NCBI GenBank assembly: GCA_027051905.1
Contig: JALUGO010000030.1
Span: forward strand, 186,001-250,000
Length of the DNA: 64,000 bases
Direction of reading: 5' to 3'
DNA from: Desulfurobacteriaceae bacterium
GTDB taxonomy: Bacteria; Aquificota; Aquificia; Desulfurobacteriales; Desulfurobacteriaceae
Shown: piece after piece, positions 1-8,651 of the stretch
Layout: each line of letters begins with the position of its first letter
How positions within the stretch are numbered: the stretch's first letter is position 1
Made by a program: the position numbers and the translations under genes
Notes under the pieces: generated by a model
Databases searched by the model: none
Told to the model about the DNA's origin: nothing
The model's input: only the letters and a program-made list of their open reading frames with translations

Positions 1-443
1 AGGTTATAGCTCCGGGCAAGTGGCCGACCTTTAAAGACACAGACGCAAAGATAGCGGGGGCGAAGCAGGAAGTAGAGTTAAACTTTGACAGGTATTACAA
101 CGCCGCAAGGCAGAAAGCGAAAGAGTATGAAGAGCTTGCCTTAATGGTTAAAAAAGTCTTCGGTCTCAACCCTTACGTTCCCGAAGAGGACAGGATACAG
201 ACGGCGTTATACAGGCTCGGAGCTCCGGAGCTTCTTGAGGCGTATAGGGAGTGCGTGAGAGCGGCCGAGATTGACAGGAAAGGAGCAGTAACTGAAGAAT
301 ACTGCACTCAGCTCAAGTGGGACAGGGTAAAGCAGGCGATTGACAGGTTAGATAAAGAGATTGACCAGATACTTTCACGTTCGGGAATGAACGACGTTAT
401 GTTTTTGGGACTTAACGGAGTGGCCGAGTTATGGATAAGATAA
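1..443 (+). CDS. Unrecognised protein, 5' end cut by the window edge
   Basis: The reading frame is open from base 3 through the ATG at 144 to the TAA at 441-443. The gene therefore almost certainly starts left of the window, and 144 is an internal Met. The visible 146 residues are helical and charged, with a Trp-Pro near the start, paired Tyr, and a C-terminal stretch that may be coiled (IDRLDKEIDQIL). I recognise no family. Its end overlaps the next gene by 13 nt, so the two are probably co-transcribed. It could be part of a mobile or defence island with the PLD-ATPase gene downstream; that is inference from position only. Confidence 0.6.
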   Translation, partial: VIAPGKWPTFKDTDAKIAGAKQEVELNFDRYYNAARQKAKEYEELALMVKKVFGLNPYVPEEDRIQTALYRLGAPELLEAYRECVRAAEIDRKGAVTEEYCTQLKWDRVKQAIDRLDKEIDQILSRSGMNDVMFLGLNGVAELWIR

Positions 444-1114
444 ATCCTTTTGAAGATACTAAAGCCTTTGTTGAAATGGTAAAGTTGAGCAATATTGAGC
501 CGGATTTAAAACAGATAGCTGTTTTTTTCCCGGATGCTCTGCTTATCGGGGATGAAGATTACAGAGATTCTGAATTTGGAAAAGGACTTTTTTGTCTTAT
601 GCACACAGACCCGTACAGATTTTCAAGAATAGTAGAATGTCATGTGAACAACTATAACGTTTTAGGATACAGACTAATAAAAGAAAATCAGGCTCCTGAA
701 GGAAAACTTGTAGGGATGTTCATCCTTTCCATAGCTGTTAAAAATGCCGGTTTTGAGTTATTTAATGAAATGCCCCGCCCTGAATACTTTAAAGCAATTT
801 TAGATATGTTTAAACATATAAAACTTGATGAAATTGATAAAGCTTTAAAAAGCATAGAACCACCGCAGGGAGTAAAGGAAGAATTTAAAGAGCTCTTAAC
901 ACCATATTTTTACTGGCAGGAATATAAAAAGAGCATAAAAGAACTTAAGGAAGAATATGTTTGGGCCTTTCTTGCACATCTTAACTCAATATTCTCTGCA
1001 TTTTTCCTGATTTCTTATCGCCAATATGCTAAATCTTCACAAGGAAAAGAATCTAATGTTATCCAACTGCAGGGAAATGTAGGAAAAGTCACTTTGAAAT
1101 ACCCCGGTTCTTGA
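431..1114 (+). CDS. Hypothetical protein, 227 aa
   Basis: ATG at 431 overlaps the preceding stop by 13 nt. The protein is soluble for most of its length and acidic to neutral. A hydrophobic aromatic stretch near residues 180-197 (WAFLAHLNSIFSAFFLIS) could be a single membrane-associated helix. There are no nucleotide-binding or metal motifs that I can see. Codons are more AT-rich than in the neighbouring housekeeping genes, and the GGAGCTCC word common elsewhere is absent. I do not recognise the family. It sits between an unknown gene and a nuclease-ATPase fusion, so it may be accessory to it. Confidence 0.6.
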   Translation: MDKINPFEDTKAFVEMVKLSNIEPDLKQIAVFFPDALLIGDEDYRDSEFGKGLFCLMHTDPYRFSRIVECHVNNYNVLGYRLIKENQAPEGKLVGMFILSIAVKNAGFELFNEMPRPEYFKAILDMFKHIKLDEIDKALKSIEPPQGVKEEFKELLTPYFYWQEYKKSIKELKEEYVWAFLAHLNSIFSAFFLISYRQYAKSSQGKESNVIQLQGNVGKVTLKYPGS

Positions 1115-1213
1115 AAAGTCTTATAATCCTAGTTCTTTTTTAACTTTAGTACGTGAGAGAGATTTTGCAGGGGAATTTGATATGATTTAGACGAATAAGA
1201 TTGGGATTTAGCT

Positions 1214-3121
1214 GTGGACTTATTTGCTCAAAGCAAGTCAAAAAAGAATAAGAAATTAAGAGCTGTTAAGATTCTGGATTACACTGTAGATCAGGTAGAA
1301 CCTCTTAGCTTATTGGATGGGTTTAAAGAATTAAAAGCTGTAACTTTTTCTTCTTCCCTATCTATGCTTAGGAAACTGTATGAAATAGGATTTTCAAAAG
1401 TAAACCTTGTAATTTCTCTTTCAGAAGATTTTAAGGAAACTAAAGAGCTCAATTTAGTTAGGCTCTTGACTGAAGAGGGAGACGAAATCTCCAAGGTTGT
1501 ACCGAGGCTTGATTTTGAAGTTAAATATTTTCCTAAGAGTCATTCAAAGTTTTACATACTTCGGAAAAAAGATGGAACAAAGAGATTAATTCTTGGAAGT
1601 TTAAACTTTTCAATTCCAGCCTGGTCGGGAAAACAGCAGGAAGAAGTTTTGTATAGTGATGATCCTAATTTAGTTGAATTTTACGAAGAGGTGTTTGATC
1701 AAATATGGAATTCCTCAAAGGAGATTGTCGATTCAAAATCAGTTAATCGTGAACTACAAAAAAAGAATCTTACACTTAACATAGAAAACTTGAATCTAAC
1801 CCCTGAAAATTTAGAAATTATTAAAAAACTTTATAATCTAACTATGGGAATAACAATAAAAAATCTCATGACAAGTATAAATCCTAAGATTCTTAAAATT
1901 CAGGCAGAAGAAGAGAAAAAGAAGTTGAATAAGATTTACTCAAATATTTCTAAAATGACTTCCCTAAAAGAGAGCTTATTGATATCTCCTGCAGAAAGGG
2001 TATCAAAGGTTCTTGATGAAGATCAGGATGAAATCACAAAGTCGCTAACCTTTGAGAAAGGAAAATGGGTTTTATCTGGAATACTCACAATTACTGGAGA
2101 TAAAAAAGAACGGGCTTTAGATAACTTATTCTTCCTAAAGGAAATTCTTAATTTTGTTAGGGAACACGGGGGAACAGAGGAAACCGAGAAAAACATATTG
2201 GAGAGCATTATTTTCAGTTTTTCAGGAAGTTATCTATGGGTAGTAAGGCAAAAAGAAGAAAATTTACCCGAAAGTTTCCCTGTTTTTGGAATACTTGCTG
2301 GCACTAGTAAAGCAGGTAAGAGTTTAACACTTTCTATTATTTCTATGCTAACCCATAATGAGTTTGTAACTATTGAATACTCGAAAAAGTTTAATCTAAA
2401 AGGATGGGAGTGTAGTATAGGAAAATCGGAAGCAAATATTTTTGAATACTATTTTGATGGAAGACTTTCTTTTGCTAAAGGAGTTTTTCCTTTGCTTGTT
2501 AATGAGGTTAACGAAGGTCATTTGAAGGATAGAAAGCTGTACAATATTGTAAAAACTGTTTCAAACACTAGGATTCCCAAACAGCACGGAGTTGCTGTTA
2601 TGTCTATGAATGTCTCTCTTTTCCTGCCTCCTGAAATAGCAAGAAGAGTATTTTTCCTTGAATATAGCTTCGCTTTAAAGGAACATAAGAAACTGGAAGG
2701 AAAGTTAAGACCTCTTATGAAAAAACTTGATAACTCGCTTTTCTACTACTTTTTAGCTCAAACAAACCCCTATGAGGTAAATGTTTCGGCAGATGATCCT
2801 CTGAAGTACACCAGAGAATTCTTCAAAACACTGTCGGAAGAAAGAGAAATAGATCTTCCCATACCTCAAACATATATGGGAGATGTGGAATCAAAAAGCT
2901 ATTCAGAGTTAAAACACGTGTTTTCTTTAATAGAAGAGGTACCAACTGTTAAACATCCAAAAGAGGGAGTTGAGTGTTATCTACTGGAAAAAGAGAAATT
3001 TCGTTATCCTCCTCCTGTAGAAGTACTGGTTGAAGATAGGGGGAGTTATTACTATTTGCACAAAAAGAAGACCGATAAAATTTGTGGTAAAAGAAAATTC
3101 TGGGAAAAATTTTTAAGCTAA
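1214..3121 (+). CDS. Phospholipase D-like nuclease / P-loop ATPase fusion, candidate defence protein
   Basis: 635 aa from a GTG start (weak Shine-Dalgarno, so the start is uncertain). Residues about 40-170 form a PLD-like domain: His110-x-Lys112, Asp120, then GSLNFS at 128-133, as in HKD-type nucleases. Residues 180-260 are lysine/glutamate-rich and helical. The C-terminal half is a P-loop ATPase: Walker A GTSKAGKS at 363-370, a Walker-B-like FPLLVNE ending at Glu431, a sensor-like Asn466 and paired Arg477/478, an order seen in AAA+/SF3-type ATPases. There is one HKD motif per chain, so a dimer would be needed for catalysis. Codons are AT-rich and there is no GGAGCTCC. Nuclease plus ATPase suggests DNA restriction or anti-phage defence, but no named system is recognised. 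Confidence 0.7.
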   Translation: MDLFAQSKSKKNKKLRAVKILDYTVDQVEPLSLLDGFKELKAVTFSSSLSMLRKLYEIGFSKVNLVISLSEDFKETKELNLVRLLTEEGDEISKVVPRLDFEVKYFPKSHSKFYILRKKDGTKRLILGSLNFSIPAWSGKQQEEVLYSDDPNLVEFYEEVFDQIWNSSKEIVDSKSVNRELQKKNLTLNIENLNLTPENLEIIKKLYNLTMGITIKNLMTSINPKILKIQAEEEKKKLNKIYSNISKMTSLKESLLISPAERVSKVLDEDQDEITKSLTFEKGKWVLSGILTITGDKKERALDNLFFLKEILNFVREHGGTEETEKNILESIIFSFSGSYLWVVRQKEENLPESFPVFGILAGTSKAGKSLTLSIISMLTHNEFVTIEYSKKFNLKGWECSIGKSEANIFEYYFDGRLSFAKGVFPLLVNEVNEGHLKDRKLYNIVKTVSNTRIPKQHGVAVMSMNVSLFLPPEIARRVFFLEYSFALKEHKKLEGKLRPLMKKLDNSLFYYFLAQTNPYEVNVSADDPLKYTREFFKTLSEEREIDLPIPQTYMGDVESKSYSELKHVFSLIEEVPTVKHPKEGVECYLLEKEKFRYPPPVEVLVEDRGSYYYLHKKKTDKICGKRKFWEKFLS

Positions 3122-3127
3122 AAATTC

Positions 3128-4189
3128 TTACCGTACTGGTGTAGAACTGAAGAGAAACCTTAAGGGAACTGTGGCGTAGCTTCCTTTAGGAAGGGTGAAC
3201 TTGAAAAGAAGCCCTTTAAAATTTTTTCTAACTGAAATTTCACCGGGCTTTACGAATGTTTTTCTTTTAAATGGGTGGAAGAATCGGACGTAAGATTTTA
3301 GCGTTTGTTCGTCTATTCCAAGTTTTTCAACTAAATCACTGTAAACTTTCAGGCCGGGGATGTATGAGGGGAGCTCCCCCAGAACCTCAACTTTCTCTAA
3401 AGGAAAAAGGAGTTCCCCGGCCCTGTACTTGAACTTTGCTGTTTTAACTCCAGAATTTTCTATAAGGTTTTTAAGTTTTTCGTTGAAGAGAAGAGACTGG
3501 AGAACGTTCATCTGAAATTCCAGCTCCTCTTCAGGTATCAGCTTAAAAGCCTCTTTCAGAGTGCCTCCTTTTTTTAGAAAAGCAGCAACTTTTCTCCTCC
3601 AGCCTCTGAGGAGCTTTTCGGCAGTGGCGTAGTCTCCATTCAAAAACGCTTTTTTGCCTTTTCTCTCGCGGGAGCTCTCCCAACTGGCAGGCTTGAACAG
3701 AAACAGAAGGGCTTTTTCCCTCTCTTTCAGGTGGTGAACGAAGAGTTCTCCATTTCTAACGGATGTAAACCTCTGCTCACCGTAGTAGTTTGGAAATCCA
3801 AATTTCTTTAAGACCTTAAGCCTCTCTTCAGGAACTTCCTTAACTCCCTCAATCAGTATCTTGAACCTGTTTCCAGAAATTGCCCTCTCAACGGGAACGT
3901 TTAAAAAACCGACCTCTTTCAGCTTCAGGTTTGGAAGGGAAATCTCCTTTAGGCGGAACTTTGACGGAACGCTTATGAACTGAACGGTCTCTGCGTTCTT
4001 ATCCTTGATTCCCCCGTAGGAGATGAGTCTAAAGGGGAGGGAGCTCTCTTGGGCTATTTTTTTTAAAACAGGCAGGGTTTCAAGTCCCTTTTTGTAGAGC
4101 CTGTAAACCCTGTATCTGCCTTTGTTTTTCAGCGGCTGGTTCAGGATCTCTTCAACCCTGAAGTTCTCAGGTCTGCTTTTGATTTTCAA
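3128..4189 (-). CDS. truD: tRNA pseudouridine synthase D (TruD)
   Basis: Makes pseudouridine in tRNA (U13 in E. coli). The family core is clear: GGIKDKNA at 59-66, with catalytic Asp63, and FPNYYGEQRF at 132-141. I place the start at the TTG at 4189 (MKIKSRPENF, 353 aa), preceded by AAGGAG, not at the ATG at 4270. TruD proteins normally begin just before this RPExFxVEE segment, and the longer version would run over the divergent small gene's start. The stop lies 6 nt from the end of the convergent PLD-ATPase gene. Confidence 0.92.
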   Translation of the reverse strand: MKIKSRPENFRVEEILNQPLKNKGRYRVYRLYKKGLETLPVLKKIAQESSLPFRLISYGGIKDKNAETVQFISVPSKFRLKEISLPNLKLKEVGFLNVPVERAISGNRFKILIEGVKEVPEERLKVLKKFGFPNYYGEQRFTSVRNGELFVHHLKEREKALLFLFKPASWESSRERKGKKAFLNGDYATAEKLLRGWRRKVAAFLKKGGTLKEAFKLIPEEELEFQMNVLQSLLFNEKLKNLIENSGVKTAKFKYRAGELLFPLEKVEVLGELPSYIPGLKVYSDLVEKLGIDEQTLKSYVRFFHPFKRKTFVKPGEISVRKNFKGLLFKFTLPKGSYATVPLRFLFSSTPVR

Positions 4190-4239
4190 GCTCTCTCTCC
4201 TTAAAATTTCAGTAGGAAAGATAGAACCGGGAGGAAGGA

Positions 4240-4464
4240 ATGAAAATCTACCTGATAGTCTTCTCTCCAAGCTGTGCAGAAGGGACTTTTATGTTTGCAG
4301 AGGAGCTTGAGTTTGTAAACGACGCCCACGTTAGAGCTTCAGGCTACTTTGCATTTAAAGAAGACGTTTCCGAATACAGAAGACTAAAGAAAGAAGGAGC
4401 TAAAAGGAGAACTCTCATAATTCCACAGAGCTCCTACAGCTTTATAGAGGAGTTAGAAGTTTAA
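4240..4464 (+). CDS. Small hypothetical protein, 74 aa
   Basis: ATG preceded by GGAGGAAGG. Divergent from truD once truD is given its TTG start, leaving a 50-nt space holding both ribosome sites. The sequence has a beta-like N-terminus (KIYLIVFSPSCAEG), a basic middle and ILIPQSSYSFIEE near the end. No family recognised. It immediately precedes the rplU promoter. Its good ribosome site and native codon use argue that it is real. Confidence 0.6.
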   Translation: MKIYLIVFSPSCAEGTFMFAEELEFVNDAHVRASGYFAFKEDVSEYRRLKKEGAKRRTLIIPQSSYSFIEELEV

Positions 4465-4467
4465 ACC

Positions 4468-4495
4468 TTGACCCTTTCGCCAGAGCTGGTATAAA
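4468..4495 (+). promoter_or_regulatory. Sigma-70-type promoter for rplU-rpmA
   Basis: TTGACC at 4468-4473, a 16-nt spacer, then TATAAA at 4490-4495, about 36 nt before the rplU ATG. This is the best housekeeping promoter match I see in the window. Confidence 0.65.
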
Positions 4496-4531
4496 TTATG
4501 CTCCACTTTAACCACCTATGGAGGTTCGGTA

Positions 4532-4840
4532 ATGTATGCCGTGATAAAGACAGGCGGAAAGCAGTATGTTGTGGAGCCCGGTCAGGTTTTAAAGGTTGAG
4601 AAGCTCAACCTACCTGAAGGGTCCGAGGTAGAGTTTGAAGCTCTGATGGTAAGGGGAGACAACGGAGAGGTAAAGGTAGGCCCTGAAGCTAAAGGAGCAA
4701 AGGTTAAGGCAACTGTTGTTCGCCATGGTAAGGGCAAGAAGATTATCGTTTTCAAGTATAAGGCCAAGAAGCACTACCAGAGAAAGTATGGCCACCGTCA
4801 GCACTTTACTGAGATTCAGGTTAACGAAATCGTAAGCTAA
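4532..4840 (+). CDS. rplU: 50S ribosomal protein L21
   Basis: 102 aa, the normal bacterial length. Starts [17 protein letters not shown], the L21 signature, with the basic 23S-rRNA-binding C-terminal part ([12 protein letters not shown]). Preceded by GGAGG. Followed 13 nt later by rpmA, the usual bacterial L21-L27 operon, transcribed from the promoter at 4468. Confidence 0.97.
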   Translation: MYAVIKTGGKQYVVEPGQVLKVEKLNLPEGSEVEFEALMVRGDNGEVKVGPEAKGAKVKATVVRHGKGKKIIVFKYKAKKHYQRKYGHRQHFTEIQVNEIVS

Positions 4841-4853
4841 TTGGAGGTTTGCC

Positions 4854-5108
4854 ATGGCACATAAAAAAGGTATGGGTTCTACCAAGAACGGTAGGGACTC
4901 CATCGGAAAAAGGCTTGGAGTTAAAAGACACGACGGCCAGGTAGTTAAGGCTGGAAACATCATCGTTCGTCAGAGGGGAACTTCTATTCACCCCGGCCAG
5001 AACGTTGGAATGGGAAGCGACTACACCCTCTTTGCCCTTATTGACGGCGTTGTAAAGTTTGAGACAAGGCGCAACAAGAAGTTTGTAAACGTTTACCCCC
5101 TCCAATAA
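4854..5108 (+). CDS. rpmA: 50S ribosomal protein L27
   Basis: 84 aa. Begins [16 protein letters not shown], the conserved flexible tail that reaches the peptidyl-transferase centre. There is no Firmicute-type cleaved N-terminal extension. GRDS and QRGT are the family marks. Ribosome site TTGGAGG. A stem-loop terminator begins at its stop codon. Confidence 0.97.
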   Translation: MAHKKGMGSTKNGRDSIGKRLGVKRHDGQVVKAGNIIVRQRGTSIHPGQNVGMGSDYTLFALIDGVVKFETRRNKKFVNVYPLQ

Positions 5109-5130
5109 GCCCCCACATTCAGGGGGCTTT
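5108..5130 (+). terminator. Terminator of rplU-rpmA
   Basis: AGCCCCC (5108-5114) pairs with GGGGGCT (5122-5128) around a 7-nt loop, followed by only a short T run. It lies between convergent genes and may work in both directions. Confidence 0.7.
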
Positions 5131-5134
5131 CCCC

Positions 5135-6397
5135 TTAAACAATCAAATAGAGAACAACAACTCCAGCCACTTCCCCAACCGCAAGGAGCAGAAATCCTGG
5201 AGTTGACTGTTTAAAGAGCTCTTTTGTTCCCATAGAAACTGTAAGGAACCACTTAAAAACGGTATTGACGAAAGCCGCCAGGAGAACAGCAACAATTCCG
5301 GATATAAGAGCAACACTTCCGGAAGAGAAAAGCTTTGAGACGGAAAGGGTTATGGCGTCTACGTCTGAAAGGCCGGAAATGGCTGAAACAACGTAGAGGC
5401 CAAAATCTCCGAAGTAGTTTAGAGCCGTTCTTGAGAGGAAGAGGATAAAGGCGTAAAAGAGGCCAAATTTTAAGGCTGTTGAGAGCTCAAAGGGGTTGCT
5501 TACCTTAACCTGAGCCTGCCTCTTTGAAGAGGAAGTTGTAAGCCAGTAGGCATAGGCAATGCCTAGAACAAAGGCAACTAAAGAGGGAACTATCAGGAAC
5601 TTCGCAAAGGCAGGGGAGACTATCGCAGCGAGGACTGTCATTCTGGGGAACATTATTGCTGAAGCCCCGACTACCCCGGCGGCATATTCCCTTACGAGAG
5701 CCGGGTTCAACCGCGCAAGGGGAGAAAAGGTCGCAGTAACGGCAGTGCTGGAGACAAGCCCCCCTATGAGCCCTGCTATTACAACTCCCCTCTCTCCGGC
5801 AAACTTCGTGAGGATGTAGCCTAAAAAGTCTATTGATGAGATGATAACGACCATCGTCCAGACTTCTCTGGGGTTTATGCCGTAAAAACTCCTGTCTGGA
5901 AGGAGGGGATAGATAACGACAGTAACTGCTGCAAACTTTAGAAAGGCGTATAGGTCTTCAAGGGTTAAGTGCTTAACGAACTTGTGCATCTGCTCCTTGA
6001 AGGAGAGAACGGAGAAAATAGAAATTGTAATAAGAGCAGCAAGCTCGTAGTTTCCCGTGTGACAGAGAAGACCTATCAGGTAGGTAATCACTCCCGAGAT
6101 TTCAGAAGTCAGGCCGGGAGCTCTCTCCAAAAACTCAGAAATCCCGATTAGAACGATTAGGCCTAAAAGTGAGATGTAGACAACGGGGAAACCGAAGTGC
6201 TGGGAGAGAGCTCCCGAAAGAGCCCCAAGGAGTGAGATGAGAGTAAAGGTTCTCACCCCTCCAAAAGAGGCCTTTCCCTCCCTTTGCTTTTTAAACTCCC
6301 TTTCAACCCCTATGAGCCCTCCCAAGAGGAGGGCAACAACGTAGGGCTCGTAGAGTTTCCAGACTTCCGAGTTTATGAGCTCTTTAAGGATTTCCAC
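5135..6397 (-). CDS. MgtC/SapB family membrane protein with DUF4010 domain
   Basis: 420 aa, very hydrophobic, with about 12 predicted membrane segments. The N-terminal 140 residues match the MgtC/SapB type (ALLLGGLIGVEREF, GGVRTFTLISLLGALSG). The remainder is the DUF4010 membrane domain (GLVSSTAVTATFSPLA). Family members are linked to magnesium limitation or envelope homeostasis, but the transport activity of the MgtC fold is not established. Its start overlaps the end of aroE by 14 nt, so it is the last gene of the YhcC-aroE operon. Confidence 0.85.
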   Translation of the reverse strand: MEILKELINSEVWKLYEPYVVALLLGGLIGVEREFKKQREGKASFGGVRTFTLISLLGALSGALSQHFGFPVVYISLLGLIVLIGISEFLERAPGLTSEISGVITYLIGLLCHTGNYELAALITISIFSVLSFKEQMHKFVKHLTLEDLYAFLKFAAVTVVIYPLLPDRSFYGINPREVWTMVVIISSIDFLGYILTKFAGERGVVIAGLIGGLVSSTAVTATFSPLARLNPALVREYAAGVVGASAIMFPRMTVLAAIVSPAFAKFLIVPSLVAFVLGIAYAYWLTTSSSKRQAQVKVSNPFELSTALKFGLFYAFILFLSRTALNYFGDFGLYVVSAISGLSDVDAITLSVSKLFSSGSVALISGIVAVLLAAFVNTVFKWFLTVSMGTKELFKQSTPGFLLLAVGEVAGVVVLYLIV

Positions 6398-7241
6398 CGT
6401 AGAGCTCCCTCTTTAAAACCGCCCTCATCGTCTCAACGGGAGCCTTTTCTCCCGTCCATATCTCAAAGGCAACAGCCCCCTGATGGACAAGCATTCCAAG
6501 GCCGTTAACCGTTTTACAACCTTTCTTTCTTGCAGATTTCAGAAGTGGGGTCTCCGGAGGGTTGTAGATGATGTCAATAACGGTTATTCCCTCTGGAATC
6601 TTTGAGTAGTCAAAAAGGACGGGGTCTTCTGGTTTCATTCCCACCGAGGTTGTATTGACTATCAGGTCAATGTCTTTCAGGAGAATATCAACCGTTGACT
6701 CCTTTAAGGGGTAAACCAGGACGTTTCCCCGTTTGCCAAGGAGCTCCCCAACCGCCTTTGCCCTGGGGAAATTCCTGTTGACGATGTTCAGGAATTTTAC
6801 TCCTCCCTTTAAAAGGGCGTAGCCCACTGCCCTTGCAGCTCCTCCTGCTCCAAACATGAGGGCTCTCTTCCCCTCAAGATCAACCCCCTCCTCTAATAAA
6901 GACCTTAAAAAACCCTCAGCATCTGTGTTGTATCCCGTCAGCCTTCCGTTTTCGTTCTTAACCGTGTTGACAGCAGAGAGAATTTCCGCATCATCGGAGA
7001 GGTAGTCGAGGAACTCAACAATCCTTTCTTTGTGGGGAACGGTAACGTTCAAACCCTTTATACCGAGGGCTCTTACCCCATCAACCGCCTCTTTGAGGCT
7101 CTCTGGAGGAACCTCAAAAGGAACGTAAACGGCATCTATTCCAAGCTCTCTAAAGGCAGCGTTCTGCATTAAAGGGGAGAGTGAGTGTTTAACAGGGTAT
7201 CCGAAAATCCCGTAAACTGCCGTCTTTCCCGTTACTTTCAT
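6384..7241 (-). CDS. aroE: Shikimate dehydrogenase
   Basis: NADPH-dependent reduction of 3-dehydroshikimate to shikimate in aromatic amino-acid synthesis. Landmarks: YPVKHSLSPLMQN near the N-terminus (shikimate site), NVTVPHKE with the catalytic Lys, GYNTDAEGF, and the glycine-rich GAGGAARAV nucleotide site. The start at 7241 (MKVTGKTAVYG, 285 aa) has GGAGG 4 nt upstream and overlaps the upstream stop as ATGA. The ATG at 7262 has no such site. Its pathway partner aroK lies far away at 26 kb. Confidence 0.94.
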   Translation of the reverse strand: MKVTGKTAVYGIFGYPVKHSLSPLMQNAAFRELGIDAVYVPFEVPPESLKEAVDGVRALGIKGLNVTVPHKERIVEFLDYLSDDAEILSAVNTVKNENGRLTGYNTDAEGFLRSLLEEGVDLEGKRALMFGAGGAARAVGYALLKGGVKFLNIVNRNFPRAKAVGELLGKRGNVLVYPLKESTVDILLKDIDLIVNTTSVGMKPEDPVLFDYSKIPEGITVIDIIYNPPETPLLKSARKKGCKTVNGLGMLVHQGAVAFEIWTGEKAPVETMRAVLKRELYGGNP

Positions 7242-8167
7242 ACTTCCTCCCTGAACCTGCACTTTGCTCCCTGGCGGGTGTCTCTCTCTTCAAAACGTTT
7301 CCTTATGAGATTTATAACTCTGTTCTTCTCCCTGTGGCTGCACCAGGAGGGAGCGATTAAAAGGTCTTCTGGAGCTTCCCCTGTAATTCGCTGAATTACC
7401 GTCTTTTCCGGTAGTCTCTCAATGAAGTCAACAACTAAATCCACATACTCCTCAAGTGAGAGAACGGGAAACCGCTCTTTAAGGTAGACCCTCTCAAGCT
7501 CTGTGTTCTTTATAACGTGAAGTGGATGAATCTTAACGCCGTCGAGCCTTAGAGCGGCTAAAAAGTCTGCCGTTTCCATCATATCCTCGTAGTCTTCCGT
7601 TGGCAGACCTAAAATAACGTGGGCGCAAATGTTTATTTCCTTAAATCTCCTCGTCCTTAAAACGGCGTCAATAAAGTCTGAAACCCCGTGGCCTCTGTTC
7701 ATCCATCTGAGGGATTTAAAGTGTGAGCTCTCAAGGCCATACTCAATCCAGACGAGGTAGTCTTCGGAATAAGAGGCTATGAGCTCTAAGGTTTCATCCA
7801 GAACACAGTCTGGCCGCGTTCCAACTATCAGTCCAACAACTTCCGGAAACTTTCTCACAGTGTCGTAGATGGGTTTAAGCTGAGAGGGAGGGGCGTAGGT
7901 GTTTGTGTAGGCCTGAAAGTAGACCAGGAACTTCTCGGCTCCGTAGCGCCTCCTTACCCTTTCTATCCCCTGTGCTATCTGCTCCTCAACCGATTTCTTC
8001 CTCTTTTCAACGTCGTAGTCTGAGCCGGAATAACAGTAGATACAACCTCCCGTTCCTTTGGTTCCATCTCTGTTGGGGCAGGTAAAACCGGCATCTACCG
8101 TTACTCTGAAAACTCTCTCTCCAAAGAGCTCCCTCAGGTAGCGGGAGTAGGAGTAGTAGCGCTCCAA
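7238..8167 (-). CDS. YhcC-like radical SAM protein (TIGR01212 type)
   Basis: 309 aa. The Fe-S cluster cysteines are Cys30-x11-Cys42-x2-Cys45, the spacing of this radical SAM subfamily, followed by YFQAYTNTYA and GTRPDC. The C-terminus carries HREKNRV. The enzymatic reaction of the family is not known to me. It is translationally coupled to aroE by a 4-nt overlap and starts one base after the stop of the acidic gene upstream. Confidence 0.88.
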   Translation of the reverse strand: MERYYSYSRYLRELFGERVFRVTVDAGFTCPNRDGTKGTGGCIYCYSGSDYDVEKRKKSVEEQIAQGIERVRRRYGAEKFLVYFQAYTNTYAPPSQLKPIYDTVRKFPEVVGLIVGTRPDCVLDETLELIASYSEDYLVWIEYGLESSHFKSLRWMNRGHGVSDFIDAVLRTRRFKEINICAHVILGLPTEDYEDMMETADFLAALRLDGVKIHPLHVIKNTELERVYLKERFPVLSLEEYVDLVVDFIERLPEKTVIQRITGEAPEDLLIAPSWCSHREKNRVINLIRKRFEERDTRQGAKCRFREEV

Positions 8168-8545
8168 CTACTCTTCCTCCTCCTCAAACTCAATCCCTAT
8201 GGGAACGAACTCTGCAACGTCTGACAGTCCCCACTCCTCAAATTTCTGATTTCCAAGATCTTCACACTCAATAGGAACAACGAAGATAAATCCTTCGCCG
8301 GAGCGCCTGCAGTGTTCGGCTATCGCTTTTGCCCTCTTTTCGGCCTCCTCCGTTTGGAGGGTCTGGCAGTCCTCTACCTGAACAGCTATCTGCTGCCTCT
8401 CTCCCTCCTTGTTCTCAAAAACCGCCAGGAAGTCGGGGAGATACTCTTCTCCCTCTGCCTCAGGCTCGTAAAGCTCAAAACCCTCCTCCTCCATGAGGAT
8501 AGCCATAATCTCAATGAGCTCTTCCCTTGTAAGTCCTTTCTCCAT
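8168..8545 (-). CDS. Small acidic hypothetical protein, possible PD-(D/E)xK-like fold
   Basis: 125 aa ending in five glutamates. A central LPDFLAVFENKEG...IAVQVEDC arrangement and a later GFIFVVPIE strand look like the alpha/beta core of restriction-endonuclease-like folds, but the catalytic Lys pattern is not clean (VQVE instead of ExK). ATG preceded by GGAGG. First gene of the leftward operon with YhcC, aroE and MgtC. Function unknown. Confidence 0.65.
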   Translation of the reverse strand: MEKGLTREELIEIMAILMEEEGFELYEPEAEGEEYLPDFLAVFENKEGERQQIAVQVEDCQTLQTEEAEKRAKAIAEHCRRSGEGFIFVVPIECEDLGNQKFEEWGLSDVAEFVPIGIEFEEEEE

Positions 8546-8651
8546 CTCTACCTCCAGATTCTGTTGCCGTTAAGTTATGCCCTTTCCCCCTAATAACCAA
8601 TTTTATAGCTTATAATTTCTGCCTAACAGGGTATAAATCGGGAAAAGAAAA

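Noticed and set aside
4190-4270. Longer TruD starting at the ATG at 4270
   Set aside because: The extra 27 residues lack family similarity, overlap the divergent gene's start, and the TTG at 4189 has AAGGAG and the expected N-terminus.
4582-5105. Leftward open frames over rplU and rpmA
   Set aside because: Antisense shadows of two certain ribosomal protein genes.
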